Shown: piece after piece, positions 1 to 8,133 of the stretch
Layout of the letters: each line of letters starts with the position of its first letter
Position numbering within the stretch: the first letter of the stretch is position 1
NCBI GenBank assembly: GCA_009602725.1
Contig: WELB01000018.1
Coordinates: 105,273-120,593, forward strand
From: Spirogloea muscicola
Lineage: Eukaryota; Streptophyta; Zygnematophyceae; Spirogloeales; Spirogloeaceae
Length of the DNA: 15,321 nucleotides
Reading direction: 5' to 3'
The notes under the pieces: generated by a model
Told to the model about the DNA's origin: nothing
The model's database searches: none
What the model saw: only the letters and a program-made list of their open reading frames with translations
Position numbers and translations under genes: made by a program

Positions 1-67
1 GCCGGCGCCGGCGCGGCGGCCGCGGACGCGCCCGCGCCGTGAATGACCCCCGCGCCCCGCCCCGGCC
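1..67 (+). other. GC-rich 5' flank of the GT14 gene
   Basis: Almost purely G and C, ending directly before the ATG at 68. It probably holds 5' UTR and proximal promoter, but no TATA box is visible. Frame 1 is open from the window edge to a TGA at 40-42 with Ala/Gly/Pro codons only, so a C-terminal scrap of another gene cannot be excluded. Confidence 0.3.
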
Positions 68-1856
68 ATGCATCTGCGGTGAGTGGGCGTTGTTGTGAAG
101 TCATGACCACAGGCATGTCGCTCTCATGTGTGGTGTTGGCGCTTGTCGCCCCTTTGGACCTCGTTCATTGCTTCTGGGCTGGCTTCTCCCAGGCCCCGCC
201 CCCTTTGGAAGACCTCACCTCCCCCCTCCCTCGCAAGCTACTTCCTTGCACCACTCACCTCTGCATGGGATCGTCTCGTCTGCTTCCCTCCATCTATTTG
301 GCCCCCCTGCCTTTTTCTCCCAACCATCTCACTGTGAGGCCCTTCCACGAGTCTGTGCTCTCTAACCGTCCGCACACAACGAGTTGACGGAGGAGCCGGC
401 TGTCGACCGCAGCTGCACCTCACAGCTCGTCAGCAGCTGCTTGGTGGCGCCGCTGGCTGACGAGCTCCGGCCGCCTGGCCGCGCTGCAGGTGGTGGGCCC
501 GCGGCCGGCGAGTCGTCGTTCCACTTGTTCTCCCACTCATCCTGCTGGCGGCGACCGCGCTCGACCACACCCTCCCGGAGCGCGCGCTCAACTGGGTCAC
601 CTCCCTGTTCAGCCCCGTCGCTGAGGACCCTGCTGTTTCGCCGCTGTGGCACAACATGACTGACAAGCTCCTCTTCCAGGTGGCACTGCGCATGAAGCGG
701 TATACCAACAGCAGGGACCCACAACCCGATGACTTTTTATCTCTGTATCTGCTGCTTTGTGATGATGGCTTCTCTTGCTAGTAAATGAAATGCTAACGAA
801 ATGCTAACGATCAATCTCTGTGTGTAAAGGGACACGAGCACGACCTTGACGCTGAACGTGGCCTTCCTCTTCTTGACGCGCGGCCCTCTGCCACATGCGC
901 GCCTGTGGGCCCGCTTCCTTACTGGCAATGAGGGCCGCTACACAATCTACATCCACGCCCACCCCCACCACGTCTATCACCTAGTTGACCTGCCAACAGC
1001 CTTCCGCCAACGGCGCGTGCCCAGCAAGGTCGCCCAACAGCTTGCCCAAGTGTCAACAGCTGTTCTTACACCGATGAAGCTGAGCCCCTTGCCTGCCCAC
1101 TGTGGCAGCCAAAGGCTGCATATGGGGCAAAAAGCCGGCTCACATCTGCATCGTAAGCAGGCCGATTGCGTCCATCACATGCCATCTGACCTCTGGTTTT
1201 GCGGCGTGGTCCAGCAGGAGGCATTTTGGGGCGAGATCTCCATCATTGATGCAGAGCGCCGCCTGATCGCCAACGCGCTCCTTGACCCCGCCAATGAGCG
1301 ATTCCTGCTCGTGTCTGAGTCGTGCATCCCTGTTATTGGCTTTGATGAACTTTACAGTTACCTCCTTGGCTCCGCCGTTAGCTTCGTGGACTCCTTTGAC
1401 ATACCCGGGCCATTTGGCCGTGGACGATACCGCCACGGCATGTTCCCGACAGTCAACCGCGACCAATGGCGCAAAGGCAGCCAATGGGTGGAAGTGGCTC
1501 GGCGCGATGCTCTGCGCCTGATTGGTGACAGAAGATTCTACCCAGTCTTTGCGCGCGTCTGCCGCAAGCCCATATACGTTGATGAACACTACTTCCCAAC
1601 ATTTCTGTACATTACTGCTGGCGCGAGCATTGCCAACCGCAGTGTCACATATGCGGATTGGTCGCGTGGCGGATACCACCCAGCCGAGTTTGGCGCCGCA
1701 GATGTGACAGTAGAGCTCATACAGAAGATCAAGGGCCGCCACTCATGCACGTGGAACAATGAGACTGATCAGCCCTGCTTCCTGATTGCCCGCAAGTTCA
1801 TGCCGGACGCCAGTGCCAAGCTCCTGGCCTTGCCCAAAGATGTGCTTGGGTACTGA
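68..1856 (+). CDS. GT14 (DUF266) Core-2/I-branching-like glycosyltransferase
   Basis: Spliced model: exons 68-78, 490-699 and 830-1856, with a probable further intron 1029-1214. This gives 353 aa, or 415 aa if that segment is retained. The first 11 nt (ATG CAT CTG CG, then donor GTGAGT) join in frame to an exon encoding an Arg-rich stretch and a hydrophobic span at residues 12-28, a type II signal anchor expected for Golgi enzymes. Family landmarks in order: HNMTD near residue 60, VAFLFLTRGPLP (about 84-95), RRVPSK, DAERRLIANALLDPANERF, SESCIP (174-179), RKGSQWVEV, VDEHYFPT (about 262-269), WSRGGYHPAEFG (about 289-300), FLIARKF, and a C-terminal LGY. These are the conserved blocks of plant GT14 proteins, in complete order. 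The family is thought to transfer sugars to glycans or cell-wall glycoproteins in the Golgi; donor and acceptor here are unknown. Stop is TGA 1854-1856. The family call is firm; the micro-exon and the 1029-1214 intron are inferred. Confidence 0.88.
152..219 (+). repeat. Solo LINE-type hairpin tail inside GT14 intron 1
   Basis: Contains TTTGGACCTCGTTCATTG followed by CTGGGCTGGCTTCTCCCAGG and a CCCCCTTTGGAAG block. This aligns with the tails of the 6.1-8.9 kb nest (GGACCTTGTCCATTC, GGGCTGG, loop, CCAGCCC, then a pyrimidine-rich end). No attached coding tail is seen, so it is a solo or strongly truncated insertion in the 411-nt intron. Confidence 0.65.
788..809 (+). repeat. 11-bp tandem duplication carrying CTAAC branch-point motif
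   Basis: AAATGCTAACG occurs twice head to tail (788-798, 799-809) in GT14 intron 2. Each unit contains CTAAC, a good branch-point match, and the two candidate branch adenines lie about 22 and 33 nt before the acceptor AG at 828-829. Confidence 0.6.
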
Positions 1857-2082
1857 TGGTTTCACCAGTTCAGCAAGTCTTGCTTTTGGAGCCATTCCAC
1901 GAACACTAAATTCAGGAGTCCCTTATTGGCTGCAGGCTAGGGCATACACCACAGATGTGACGCATGCTGCTGCATGCTGACCAGCAGAGCTGTGGTCTGT
2001 TGCTTTCAGTATAGGTCAGGATAGAATTGTAGGAGGGCATGGATAGATCATAGGTTACATTCAAAATTCTGTAGATGCGTAC

Positions 2083-2087
2083 TGTAA
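2083..2087 (+). terminator. Candidate TGTAA polyadenylation signal for GT14
   Basis: TGTAA is the usual chlorophyte polyadenylation signal and lies 227 nt after the GT14 stop. A minus-strand TGTAA (TTACA at 2055-2059) would serve the cyclotransferase 447 nt after its stop, in which case the two 3' UTRs would overlap slightly. A five-base motif is weak evidence. Confidence 0.35.
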
Positions 2088-2389
2088 GGCCAGATAGGCT
2101 CAACTCTGCAACCTAGATAACAATTGTCAGCAATTTGTGATCACCAGCAGGTTCTTGCATGACTTTGGGTATGAGATTGTCTGTAGCCAAACATTCTGGA
2201 GCATCCCAGACGTCTTGATGATGGTTTGCCAGGCCTCAGCAATGCAAACAAGTTCAGGGACCCTTGAGGAAGTGGTGAGTGCATTGACTGCTGTAGGAGG
2301 GGGGGTGTGTAGGAAAGAACATGCACTTGGAAGACAATGTTTTTTTGGCTGTTGCCACTGTCAATATTGATGATGAGTGTCTACTCCTT

Positions 2390-2453
2390 CCTCTGGGAAG
2401 GACAGCACTTCCAGAGGGGGTGAGGGCTGTGAAAAGCCAGCCCGAACATAGCG
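2390..2453 (-). repeat. Solo LINE-type hairpin tail downstream of the cyclotransferase
   Basis: Read on the minus strand: CTATGTTCGGGCTGGCTTTT, then CACAGCCC, then a CCCCCTCTGGAAGTGCTGTCC-like end. This matches the tails at 152-219 and 7580-7675. It lies within the predicted 3' UTR of the cyclotransferase in sense orientation, so it could be transcribed with it. Confidence 0.6.
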
Positions 2454-2505
2454 GAGGAGGTTAACCAAAAAAGGAGTGTCCGCAGGTGTGAGACTCGAGC
2501 CAAGC

Positions 2506-5500
2506 TCATAGGATGCAGGCAGCTCTTGCTGTGGCAAGGTCGGCCTCGTTGCTTTCCGGGCGCTCGTGCACGTGGATTTCATATAGCTTTGGCCACCACT
2601 TCCCAGTCACTGCTCACCACCAAAGCACATTTGACAAGCTGCGGTCCAGCATTAGGCTGTGGTGCACGCATTTAACTAGAGCTTAGTGACAGGATGGGCT
2701 TCACTCGGGCACAACACAGAAGTGGACATGGTAGAAGGCAAAACAGAAGAACGAGCCTGGTACCCACATAGCAACTGCATCGTCTGCTAGCGCAGCCAAA
2801 ATCGTAAGGCCGATGCTGCAGCAGTATGCAACGAGTATGCCAAAGCTGCTATGCTTCCACGCCCACACATAGAGTAGAGGCAGCAGTGAGGTATGGGTAT
2901 GCAACGTACCAAACAATCGGTGGTTTGCCTGGTCCCACGCAATGCCGTTCAGTACGTCCAGACCCTGCAAAGGGTGACTTTGCTATCAGCATTGGAGCAA
3001 CAAACAAAGAGGAATGACAGCCTAAGGCATGTCTGACGCGTCCAATCTACAGCATGATGTTGACCAGCAGCATCAAGCCTTCCAACAATCCTTCCTCTGT
3101 ACCCTTGGTGTTGGCAAGTTCTGAGCCCGCAGTTTCTCCCTACAGCAGAGTAAATACATCTCTTAGTGAGTATTTCAGTGTCAAGCAAGTATACTCTGTG
3201 CTCTGAGGTAACACGAGAGCAGCAACACAGGCATGCGAGAGCACGATCCTGCTATATCACTTGCACCCGTCTTACTCCAAAAAAGGCTGGACTTAGACTT
3301 TGTATGACAGAAAGACACGTGCAATACCGAGATAGCTAACACTTCTCTCTACCTTAGCCCAGATAGGAGCACCCATCCGACCACGCGCCCGTCCCTTGGA
3401 GAGATGCGGGCTATGCACTCTGTCTACAAAGGAGATAGCATGGCCGACATGAAATTGTGTCATTTCTCAGCACCATTCCAGTTGATCAGCAGCCTAAAGC
3501 CCCTATACGATGGACATTCAAAGAACGTGGGTTTACTGGTCTGCTGACCAACCACACATTCGCCCAAATTTCTCCGTTGATGTACTCAAGCTCGTTCAGG
3601 TTGCGGACTTCTTGGGTACTGTCGCGCACTATGACTCTCCTCTTCTCTGTGCACAATCATGCACAGAAAGTTGGGGCCTTTCAAGATTGTGGCACAGCGA
3701 CACAACTCTAGAAGCTGCTCTGCTAACACTCGCTTGCTTTTCCTTTCAGAATAGTGGCCGACGAGGTTTGGAAGTAAAGCTAGCAGATCATGTCCCCTGG
3801 GGGCCTATGTGAGGTGAAGAATGTCAGAGATGGAGGAGCATAATGCCTGGACTGCTGCAGACAGACCTGTGACTTTGACGGGATCCATGAAGTAAAGGGT
3901 TGATGTCCCGTCACTACCAATGAGCTGCGTATTGTCTGTCGTAAGGCCCCAGCCATCGGTCATTGGATGGTGGAATTCGCCCAGCTGCACAACCCCCATG
4001 GGTGAGTTTACACCGAGTCAATATCAGGCACAATGAGGTCAAGAGGTGCAGCTGCAAGATCGACTGCATGACATATCCTCCTTGCTAAAGCCTCCTCACG
4101 TCTGACAGTGCCAGCAAGCAGCTTGCAGCAGTTGCAGGCTGAGTCGCCATACGAGCTTCAGGGAGGTGCTGTTGTAAATGAACCCCTTTGTGACTCGCCA
4201 GGCCACTTGAAGAAGCCTGATGTGGAAGCAACACGCCGATTTAGAGCCCAAGTATTTAATGGCGAATGATAGACTCGTCCAAGTGCACTGCAACGAGTAG
4301 ACGACCACGCAGCCTGCCTTGTCTCGCGGAACTCTGGTCAGTTATCAGCTAGCCTGACGTCGGACCAGCCGCCTTCTGATACCAAGCATGCGATAGAAGC
4401 CCCCTGCCAATAAGCTCCAGGCAGAATGTCACCTGCCCTGCCAGTAGGCAAGTCCCTCGCCAAAGACATGCGGGCCTGCCTTTCTCTCCTTTTTCACCTG
4501 CAGCCTTGCCACTACAAGCAGCTCTCAGACATCTGCTGCTCAACTGGGAACACTCAACCACATATGGAGCATGAAATCCCTGAATAAAAATCGGATAAAT
4601 ACCATGAGACGCCTACCTTGCCAGTCTTCAGCGCCACCTTCCGCACACTGGACTGCAGCATTAAGAATTCAGGCGGAGGTCACGAGTACGTCAAATTTGG
4701 ATAGCTGCATGACAACTGCTCAATTTTGGTGCGTGAATGAGTACAAGCCCTGTAGCTCATCACCTTGACTGGTTTCTCTTGATTGATCATATTCATAAAG
4801 AGTGGAGAACAAGCAGCTCATGTACACTCATGGACACCATGAGTGACATTATGGTGCTTGTGCTTTGGTCATCGTACTTCGCCATAGTTGCCAGTGGACT
4901 CGTACAAGACGTCCTTGTCCAGGTACAGGAGGCCCTGCAAGTAAGCAAGAAGGCAAGCGCATTGAGGCCCTGTCAACAGCCGGGAGCAGTGTTGCAACCT
5001 CTCACTGAGGCCAGTGGCAAGATACAGATCACTAGGAGCTACACAAGCAGCAGAAGAGTTGCCAACACAATACCAATTCCTGTGTTAAGAGCTCTGTTCT
5101 AACTGATGTTGATGCTAGAAAGGGAGCAACAATTACCTGCGTGAAGGCCGTGGCATCGTGGGGATACTCCTCTGCAATCGAGTAGGAGTAGAGAAGAGGT
5201 ACTGGAGGGTCGCCTGAGGACGGCGCCCGCACACCACGGCCTCTGGCTTCCTCAGCACCCGGCAGGTAGCTCAGCGTCATCCAGACGAGGGCCAGAGCAA
5301 GGCTGATAGCGCTGGCCAAGCCCTGCCCGGGCCATGACCACTGTGCGGAATGAGGAGGTGATGCACGTAGCAGAGTTGCTCTACTAGTGCTCCAAACACG
5401 ACGCTCACTGACTGATCAGAGGCAGGTCCTTCTTGCGACACGCCAACCTTGTGAGGATCCTGCAGTATCCAATATCACGATCTTGTTGTGACCATCCAGG

Positions 5501-5587
5501 ATCAACCACGTTGCTGCTTGATGGCAGGCGCAGGCGGAGGCTCACCAGCAGGAGGAGACGACGGGATCTCTGGCGGCGGGCTGGCAT
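2506..5587 (-). CDS. QCT: Glutaminyl-peptide cyclotransferase (glutamine cyclotransferase family)
   Basis: Converts N-terminal Gln of secreted peptides and proteins to pyroglutamate, releasing ammonia. Twelve exons join in frame to 316 aa, the usual plant length: 5587-5546, 5340-5137, 4934-4878, 4652-4617, 4497-4433, 4216-4153, 3984-3867, 3646-3549, 3423-3353, 3139-3103, 2964-2910, 2609-2506 (TGA 2508-2506). Every intron has GT..AG. Landmarks: a basic N-terminus then a hydrophobic segment (residues 22-40), giving a signal anchor or signal peptide; EEYPHDATAFTQGLLY (71-86); YESTGNYG (93-100, with the family's invariant Glu94); SSVRKVALKTGK (102-113); HVFGEGLAYWQGR; GFIYN; MTDGWGL and IGSDGTSTLYFMDP (164-191); EVRNLNELEYINGEIWANVW; GLDVLNGIAWD (265-275); VTGKWWPKLYEI (283-294). 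This is the five-bladed beta-propeller QC of plants and bacteria, not the zinc-dependent animal type. Exon 8 uses a weak donor (GTCAGC). The 14-codon first exon is the least certain part. Confidence 0.88.
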
Positions 5588-6142
5588 GGCTTCCGGTGGG
5601 CCTGCGGGGAGTGCAGTCACGCCAGCCGGCGCCTGCCTTTGGGCCTTCTGCCTGTGGCCGCGGTGGCGGGCGATACCCATGCACGGCAGCACGGGCCCGG
5701 GACCATGAGGCGGCCCTAGCGCCGTGAGCCGATGGCTCCTGCGCAGCTCGGCAGCTGCCAGCGGCCAATGGCTCCGGATACAACGGCCGCCAATGGCGTC
5801 AAGGCCGGCGAGAAGCCTGTATCAGAAGGCGCAGCGCCGTCTCGGCTCGTCAGAGCGGTGCCGTCAGAGCGGTCGCTTGCCGGGGCTATGGCTGCCGAGG
5901 GCTCGGCCAGCACGGCTAGAGGCTCACCGCGGGGGAGCTCGCGATGGCAGGCGCACGGCCAGACGGCCGGGCGGAGCTTGCCCGGCGCGCCTGCTCGGCA
6001 GCCAGCCATGCCAGCAATGGCGGCACGGCAGAACTCCCCGGCGAGCCAGGGGCCTCGCCGCCTCCGCGCCACGTCCGGCTCTAAGCCCCGCGTCGATGGC
6101 CCGCCGGTGGGTGACGCCGGCGATGGAAGGGGACCTCGGTGA
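5588..6142. other. GC-rich region upstream of the cyclotransferase, no convincing gene
   Basis: Open frames exist on both strands (for example + 5732-6142, 136 aa; - 6258-5716, 180 aa), but all translate to low-complexity Ala/Gly/Pro/Arg/Ser protein typical of GC-rich non-coding DNA. On the minus strand it is the expected promoter and 5' UTR of the cyclotransferase. Some of the right-hand part may be decayed retrotransposon coding sequence, because the plus frame resumes at 6143 with a recognisable LINE C-terminus. Confidence 0.4.
5765..5794 (-). promoter_or_regulatory. Pair of CCAAT motifs upstream of the cyclotransferase
   Basis: CCAAT occurs at 5765-5769 and 5790-5794, each followed by GGC. 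They lie about 180-205 nt upstream of the proposed start codon at 5587, on the reverse strand relative to the gene. CCAAT boxes work in either orientation, so NF-Y binding is possible, but no TATA box or start site can be placed. Confidence 0.25.
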
Positions 6143-6271
6143 ATGGGATGGACGGCCAGAGCGGCCACGTACGAAGGCAAGCCCAGGTGCAAATACGAGT
6201 CTTCCTCCCTTTCCGCTCCAGCTCCCCAAGTTAGCTTGTCAGATTTGTTTGTGCTCACCCGTGGGTACTAA
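6143..6271 (+). pseudogene. LINE ORF C-terminal remnant, copy 1 (+)
   Basis: A 42-codon open stretch ends in SLSDLFVLTRGY and TAA (6269-6271), matching the C-termini of the other copies. The same frame is closed by TGA at 6140-6142 just upstream, so any longer coding region has decayed. The following 3' UTR is cut short by the oppositely oriented copy 2. Confidence 0.6.
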
Positions 6272-6289
6272 TGTCACCTTAGGTACCTT

Positions 6290-6497
6290 ATTTAGATTAG
6301 AAGAAAGGGCTCGCCCATAGAGAAGAAGGGCTGGCAAAGCCAGCCCAAAAAGAATGGACAATGTCCAAAGAAAGAGATGCCAAAGAAGGACTACTCTACC
6401 AAACACAACATCACACTAGGGAAGCTCAATACCCACGAGTGAGCAACAGCAGGTCAGAATAGCTCGATGCGGGGAAGAAGAAGTGGCACTCCCAAGT
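6290..6497 (-). pseudogene. LINE remnant, copy 2 (-), coding end plus hairpin tail
   Basis: Read on the minus strand it begins with a scrap of an earlier tail (TTGGGAGTGCCACTTCTTC, matching 7619-7637). This is followed by a coding end YSDLLLLTRGY with stop TGA at 6428-6426, then GGACATTGTCCATTC, a perfect hairpin GGGCTGGC-TTT-GCCAGCCC (6345-6327) and CTATGGGCGAGCCCTTTCTTC. It therefore repeats, in the opposite direction, the head-to-tail order of the plus-strand array. Confidence 0.7.
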
Positions 6498-6506
6498 GGC
6501 ACTCCC
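6481..6506. repeat. 13-bp tandem repeat at the junction of opposed LINE arrays
   Basis: AAGTGGCACTCCC is present twice in tandem (6481-6493, 6494-6506). It is the complement of part of the tail-end unit found at 7602-7675. It lies where the leftward and rightward arrays meet. Confidence 0.7.
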
Positions 6507-6604
6507 CCCTGTTTTACCATTGCATCCTCAGGCCCCTTTGTAGCTGCTCACCGCTCTTAGGCCCCTCTGAACTTTTGTGAATTCTTTTTGGGCTGGCTTT
6601 TCGC
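6505..6604 (+). repeat. Left copy of a 100-bp direct repeat (LINE 3' tail)
   Basis: Matches 7506-7605 with two mismatches by eye (98 of 100). It contains the TTTTTGGGCTGGCTTTTCGC hairpin start and stops exactly where the coding fragment at 6605 begins. It looks like a truncated 3' tail from an earlier copy. Confidence 0.85.
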
Positions 6605-7493
6605 GACGTTCACGGACACGCTGCAGCTCCTCCCCGCAGGCGACGTGCGCGGCCGTGCTCGGCTGCTGTCGGCCGCCTCCCCCGGCGTGGCAGCCTGGCT
6701 CTCTGCGCTCCCACTGTATGATGCGCTCAGGCTGCCGGACGAGCTGTTCCGCACGGCCACGCATCGCCTGCTGGGCCTCCCCCCGCCCTGCCTGCTGGGC
6801 GTGCTGCAGTGCGAATGTGGGGAGCGGTCGACGGACCCGGCGGAGCTGGCGGCGCATCTCCTCCGCTGCGCCACTGGAGGCGAACGAACAGCTGCGCACG
6901 ACCTCTTGCGTGATGCTATGTTCGGGATCTTTCAGGAGGCGGGCTACACGGTAGCGATGGAGAACGCCTCGGTCATGCCCATCCTCGAGAGGGCTGACGG
7001 ACACCATACGCGTCGTGTGGACCTGGTGGCGTCCACGCCGGGAGGTGGCGCGCGGATCATAGCCGATGTAGTCACCACCGATGTGGTCGACCGCTCCAAC
7101 CTGGGGCTCTCTGCCTCGCGGGCCGGCCACGCTGCCTCGAAGGCCGCTCGCTGCAAGGCGGCCAAGCACTCCGACCACCCACCTGCCGACGAGTTCGTCC
7201 CCTTGGCGGTGGACGTGCACGGGGCTCTTGGGTCCCAGTGGCTTGACCTATTGGCTAGGCTTGCGCGGCGGGCTGTGTCCCGCAGACGCGGCGAGCCAGC
7301 CGACTTCAACGCCGCGGGCTCGTGGGCTCAGGTATATCGGATGCGCCTCTCTGTATCCCTGCAGCGGTCCATGGCCCACGCTCTGCATCTGCGAGCTGGC
7401 CGTGCTCTCGCTGCGGGCTCTGGCTTTCGTCAGGGTGATAGCTTCCCGGCAGCTAGTCTGTCGGATCTGAGGCTCCTCACTCGTACTTACTGA
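6605..7493 (+). pseudogene. LINE ORF2 C-terminal region with CCHC cluster and RLE-like core, copy 3
   Basis: An open frame of about 295 codons with no natural start: the frame runs back into tail sequence at 6588, and the first in-frame ATG is mid-protein. It is a 5'-truncated copy lacking the reverse transcriptase. In order: a Cys-Cys-His-Cys cluster, CECG (6810-6821) to HLLRC ending 6869; a helix with acidic residues; HTRRVDLV (Asp at 7020-7022) and IIADVVTTD (Asp at 7065-7067); a Lys/Ala-rich helix ending KAAKHSD; FVPLAVDVHGALG; DFNAAGSWAQVYRMRLSVSLQRS; and the end SLSDLRLLTRTY with TGA 7491-7493. A CCHC cluster followed by an acid, x, D, then D/E strand pattern resembles the restriction-like endonuclease (RLE) of R2-type LINEs. 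That domain call is inference; the LINE origin is supported by the repeated copies around it. Confidence 0.7.
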
Positions 7494-7675
7494 GTGATCC
7501 ATCCTCCCCCTGTTTTACCATTGCATCCTCAGGCCCCTTTGTAGCTGCTCACCGCTCGTAGGCCCCTCTGAACCTTTGTGAATTCTTTTTGGGCTGGCTT
7601 TTCGCAGCCCTTGCCCCCATTGGGAGTGCCACTTCTTTTCGCAGCCCTTGCCCCCATTGGGAGTGCCACTTCTTT
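7494..7675 (+). repeat. 3' UTR and hairpin tail of LINE copy 3, with 37-bp tandem end
   Basis: Follows the stop of copy 3 directly. Positions 7506-7605 repeat 6505-6604. The last part is a perfect tandem repeat with a period of 37 nt (units from 7602 and 7639), CGCAGCCCTTGCCCCCATTG then GGAGTGCCACTTCTTT. This corresponds to the second arm and end of the hairpin tail in other copies. Confidence 0.8.
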
Positions 7676-7739
7676 CTTTCTCCCAATGGCGGCAATGGGG
7701 AAGGAGACGCTCCGCCGAGACCCGGAGGCGGCGGTCAGA

Positions 7740-7867
7740 GCGCGTCCTGCGCGCGTGTGAACTGCGAGGGCAAGGGAGCCCTCGCTGCTGCCTCTGGCGC
7801 TGGCCAGGGGACCCACTTCCAGGAGCCCAGCATCTCTGATCTGCGGCTGCTTAGCAGGGGTTACTGA
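7740..7867 (+). pseudogene. LINE ORF C-terminal remnant, copy 4 (+)
   Basis: The frame ending at TGA 7865-7867 encodes GALAAASGAGQGTHF then SISDLRLLSRGY. It aligns with GRALAAGSGFRQGDSF and SLSDLRLLTRTY of copy 3. Only about 40 codons are recognisable. Upstream frames are fused to tail sequence and have no family content. Confidence 0.65.
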
Positions 7868-7992
7868 GTGTCTCGTAGCAGCTTTGTTTCTGTTACTTAG
7901 CGCTTCCCCTGGCCCCCTTCTCGTACTCTGTTCATTCTTTTTCGGGCTGGTTGTTCCAGCCCCTATTCTCAATGGGCGAGCACTTTCTTCAA
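7868..7992 (+). repeat. 3' tail of LINE copy 4
   Basis: After TGA: a GTGTCTCGTAGCAGC stretch, then CTGTTCATTCTTTTTCGGGC, TGGTTGTTCCAGCCCC, and CAATGGGCGAGCACTTTCTT. The hairpin is GGGCTGG with loop TTGTT and CCAGCCC. It ends where an inverted coding scrap starts. Confidence 0.7.
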
Positions 7993-8060
7993 GGGAACGT
8001 TGGAACGATACGGCCAGGCGCATCCGAAAGACTTGGGCGAGCGACCCGGCGGCGTTGAAG
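7993..8060 (-). pseudogene. Inverted LINE coding fragment
   Basis: The minus strand encodes FNAAGSLAQVFRMRLAVSF then QRSL, clearly homologous to FNAAGSWAQVYRMRLSVSL QRS of copy 3. Outside these roughly 22 codons the reading is not recognisable. The fragment is sandwiched between two plus-oriented tails. Confidence 0.75.
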
Positions 8061-8133
8061 CCGGGCAGCGACCCGACCTCCGGTCAATAGCCTGACGGGC
8101 AAGCCGATTAGATTAGGTCTCCGTATTGGGCTT

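Larger units (their letters stand above)
1857..2505. other. Convergent 3' intergenic region (GT14 / cyclotransferase)
   Basis: AT-richer DNA between two stop codons facing each other. Apart from candidate polyadenylation signals and a minus-oriented hairpin tail at 2390-2453, no gene is seen; the short open frames here have no recognisable protein content. Confidence 0.5.

Noticed and set aside
1140-1742. 200-codon minus-strand open frame
   Set aside because: Antisense to GT14, whose plus-strand frame has full family conservation.
5716-6258. 180-codon minus-strand open frame upstream of the cyclotransferase
   Set aside because: Low-complexity composition with no recognisable domain, and it overlaps equally long frames on the other strand.
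6528-7220. 230-codon minus-strand open frame opposite the LINE fragment
   Set aside because: Mirror of the plus-strand LINE frame. Its end peptide recurs at 7529 only because the 100-bp tail is duplicated.
7529-8023. 164-codon minus-strand open frame as a gene
   Set aside because: Only its first residues (the inverted LINE scrap) are recognisable; the remainder reads backwards through plus-oriented tails.
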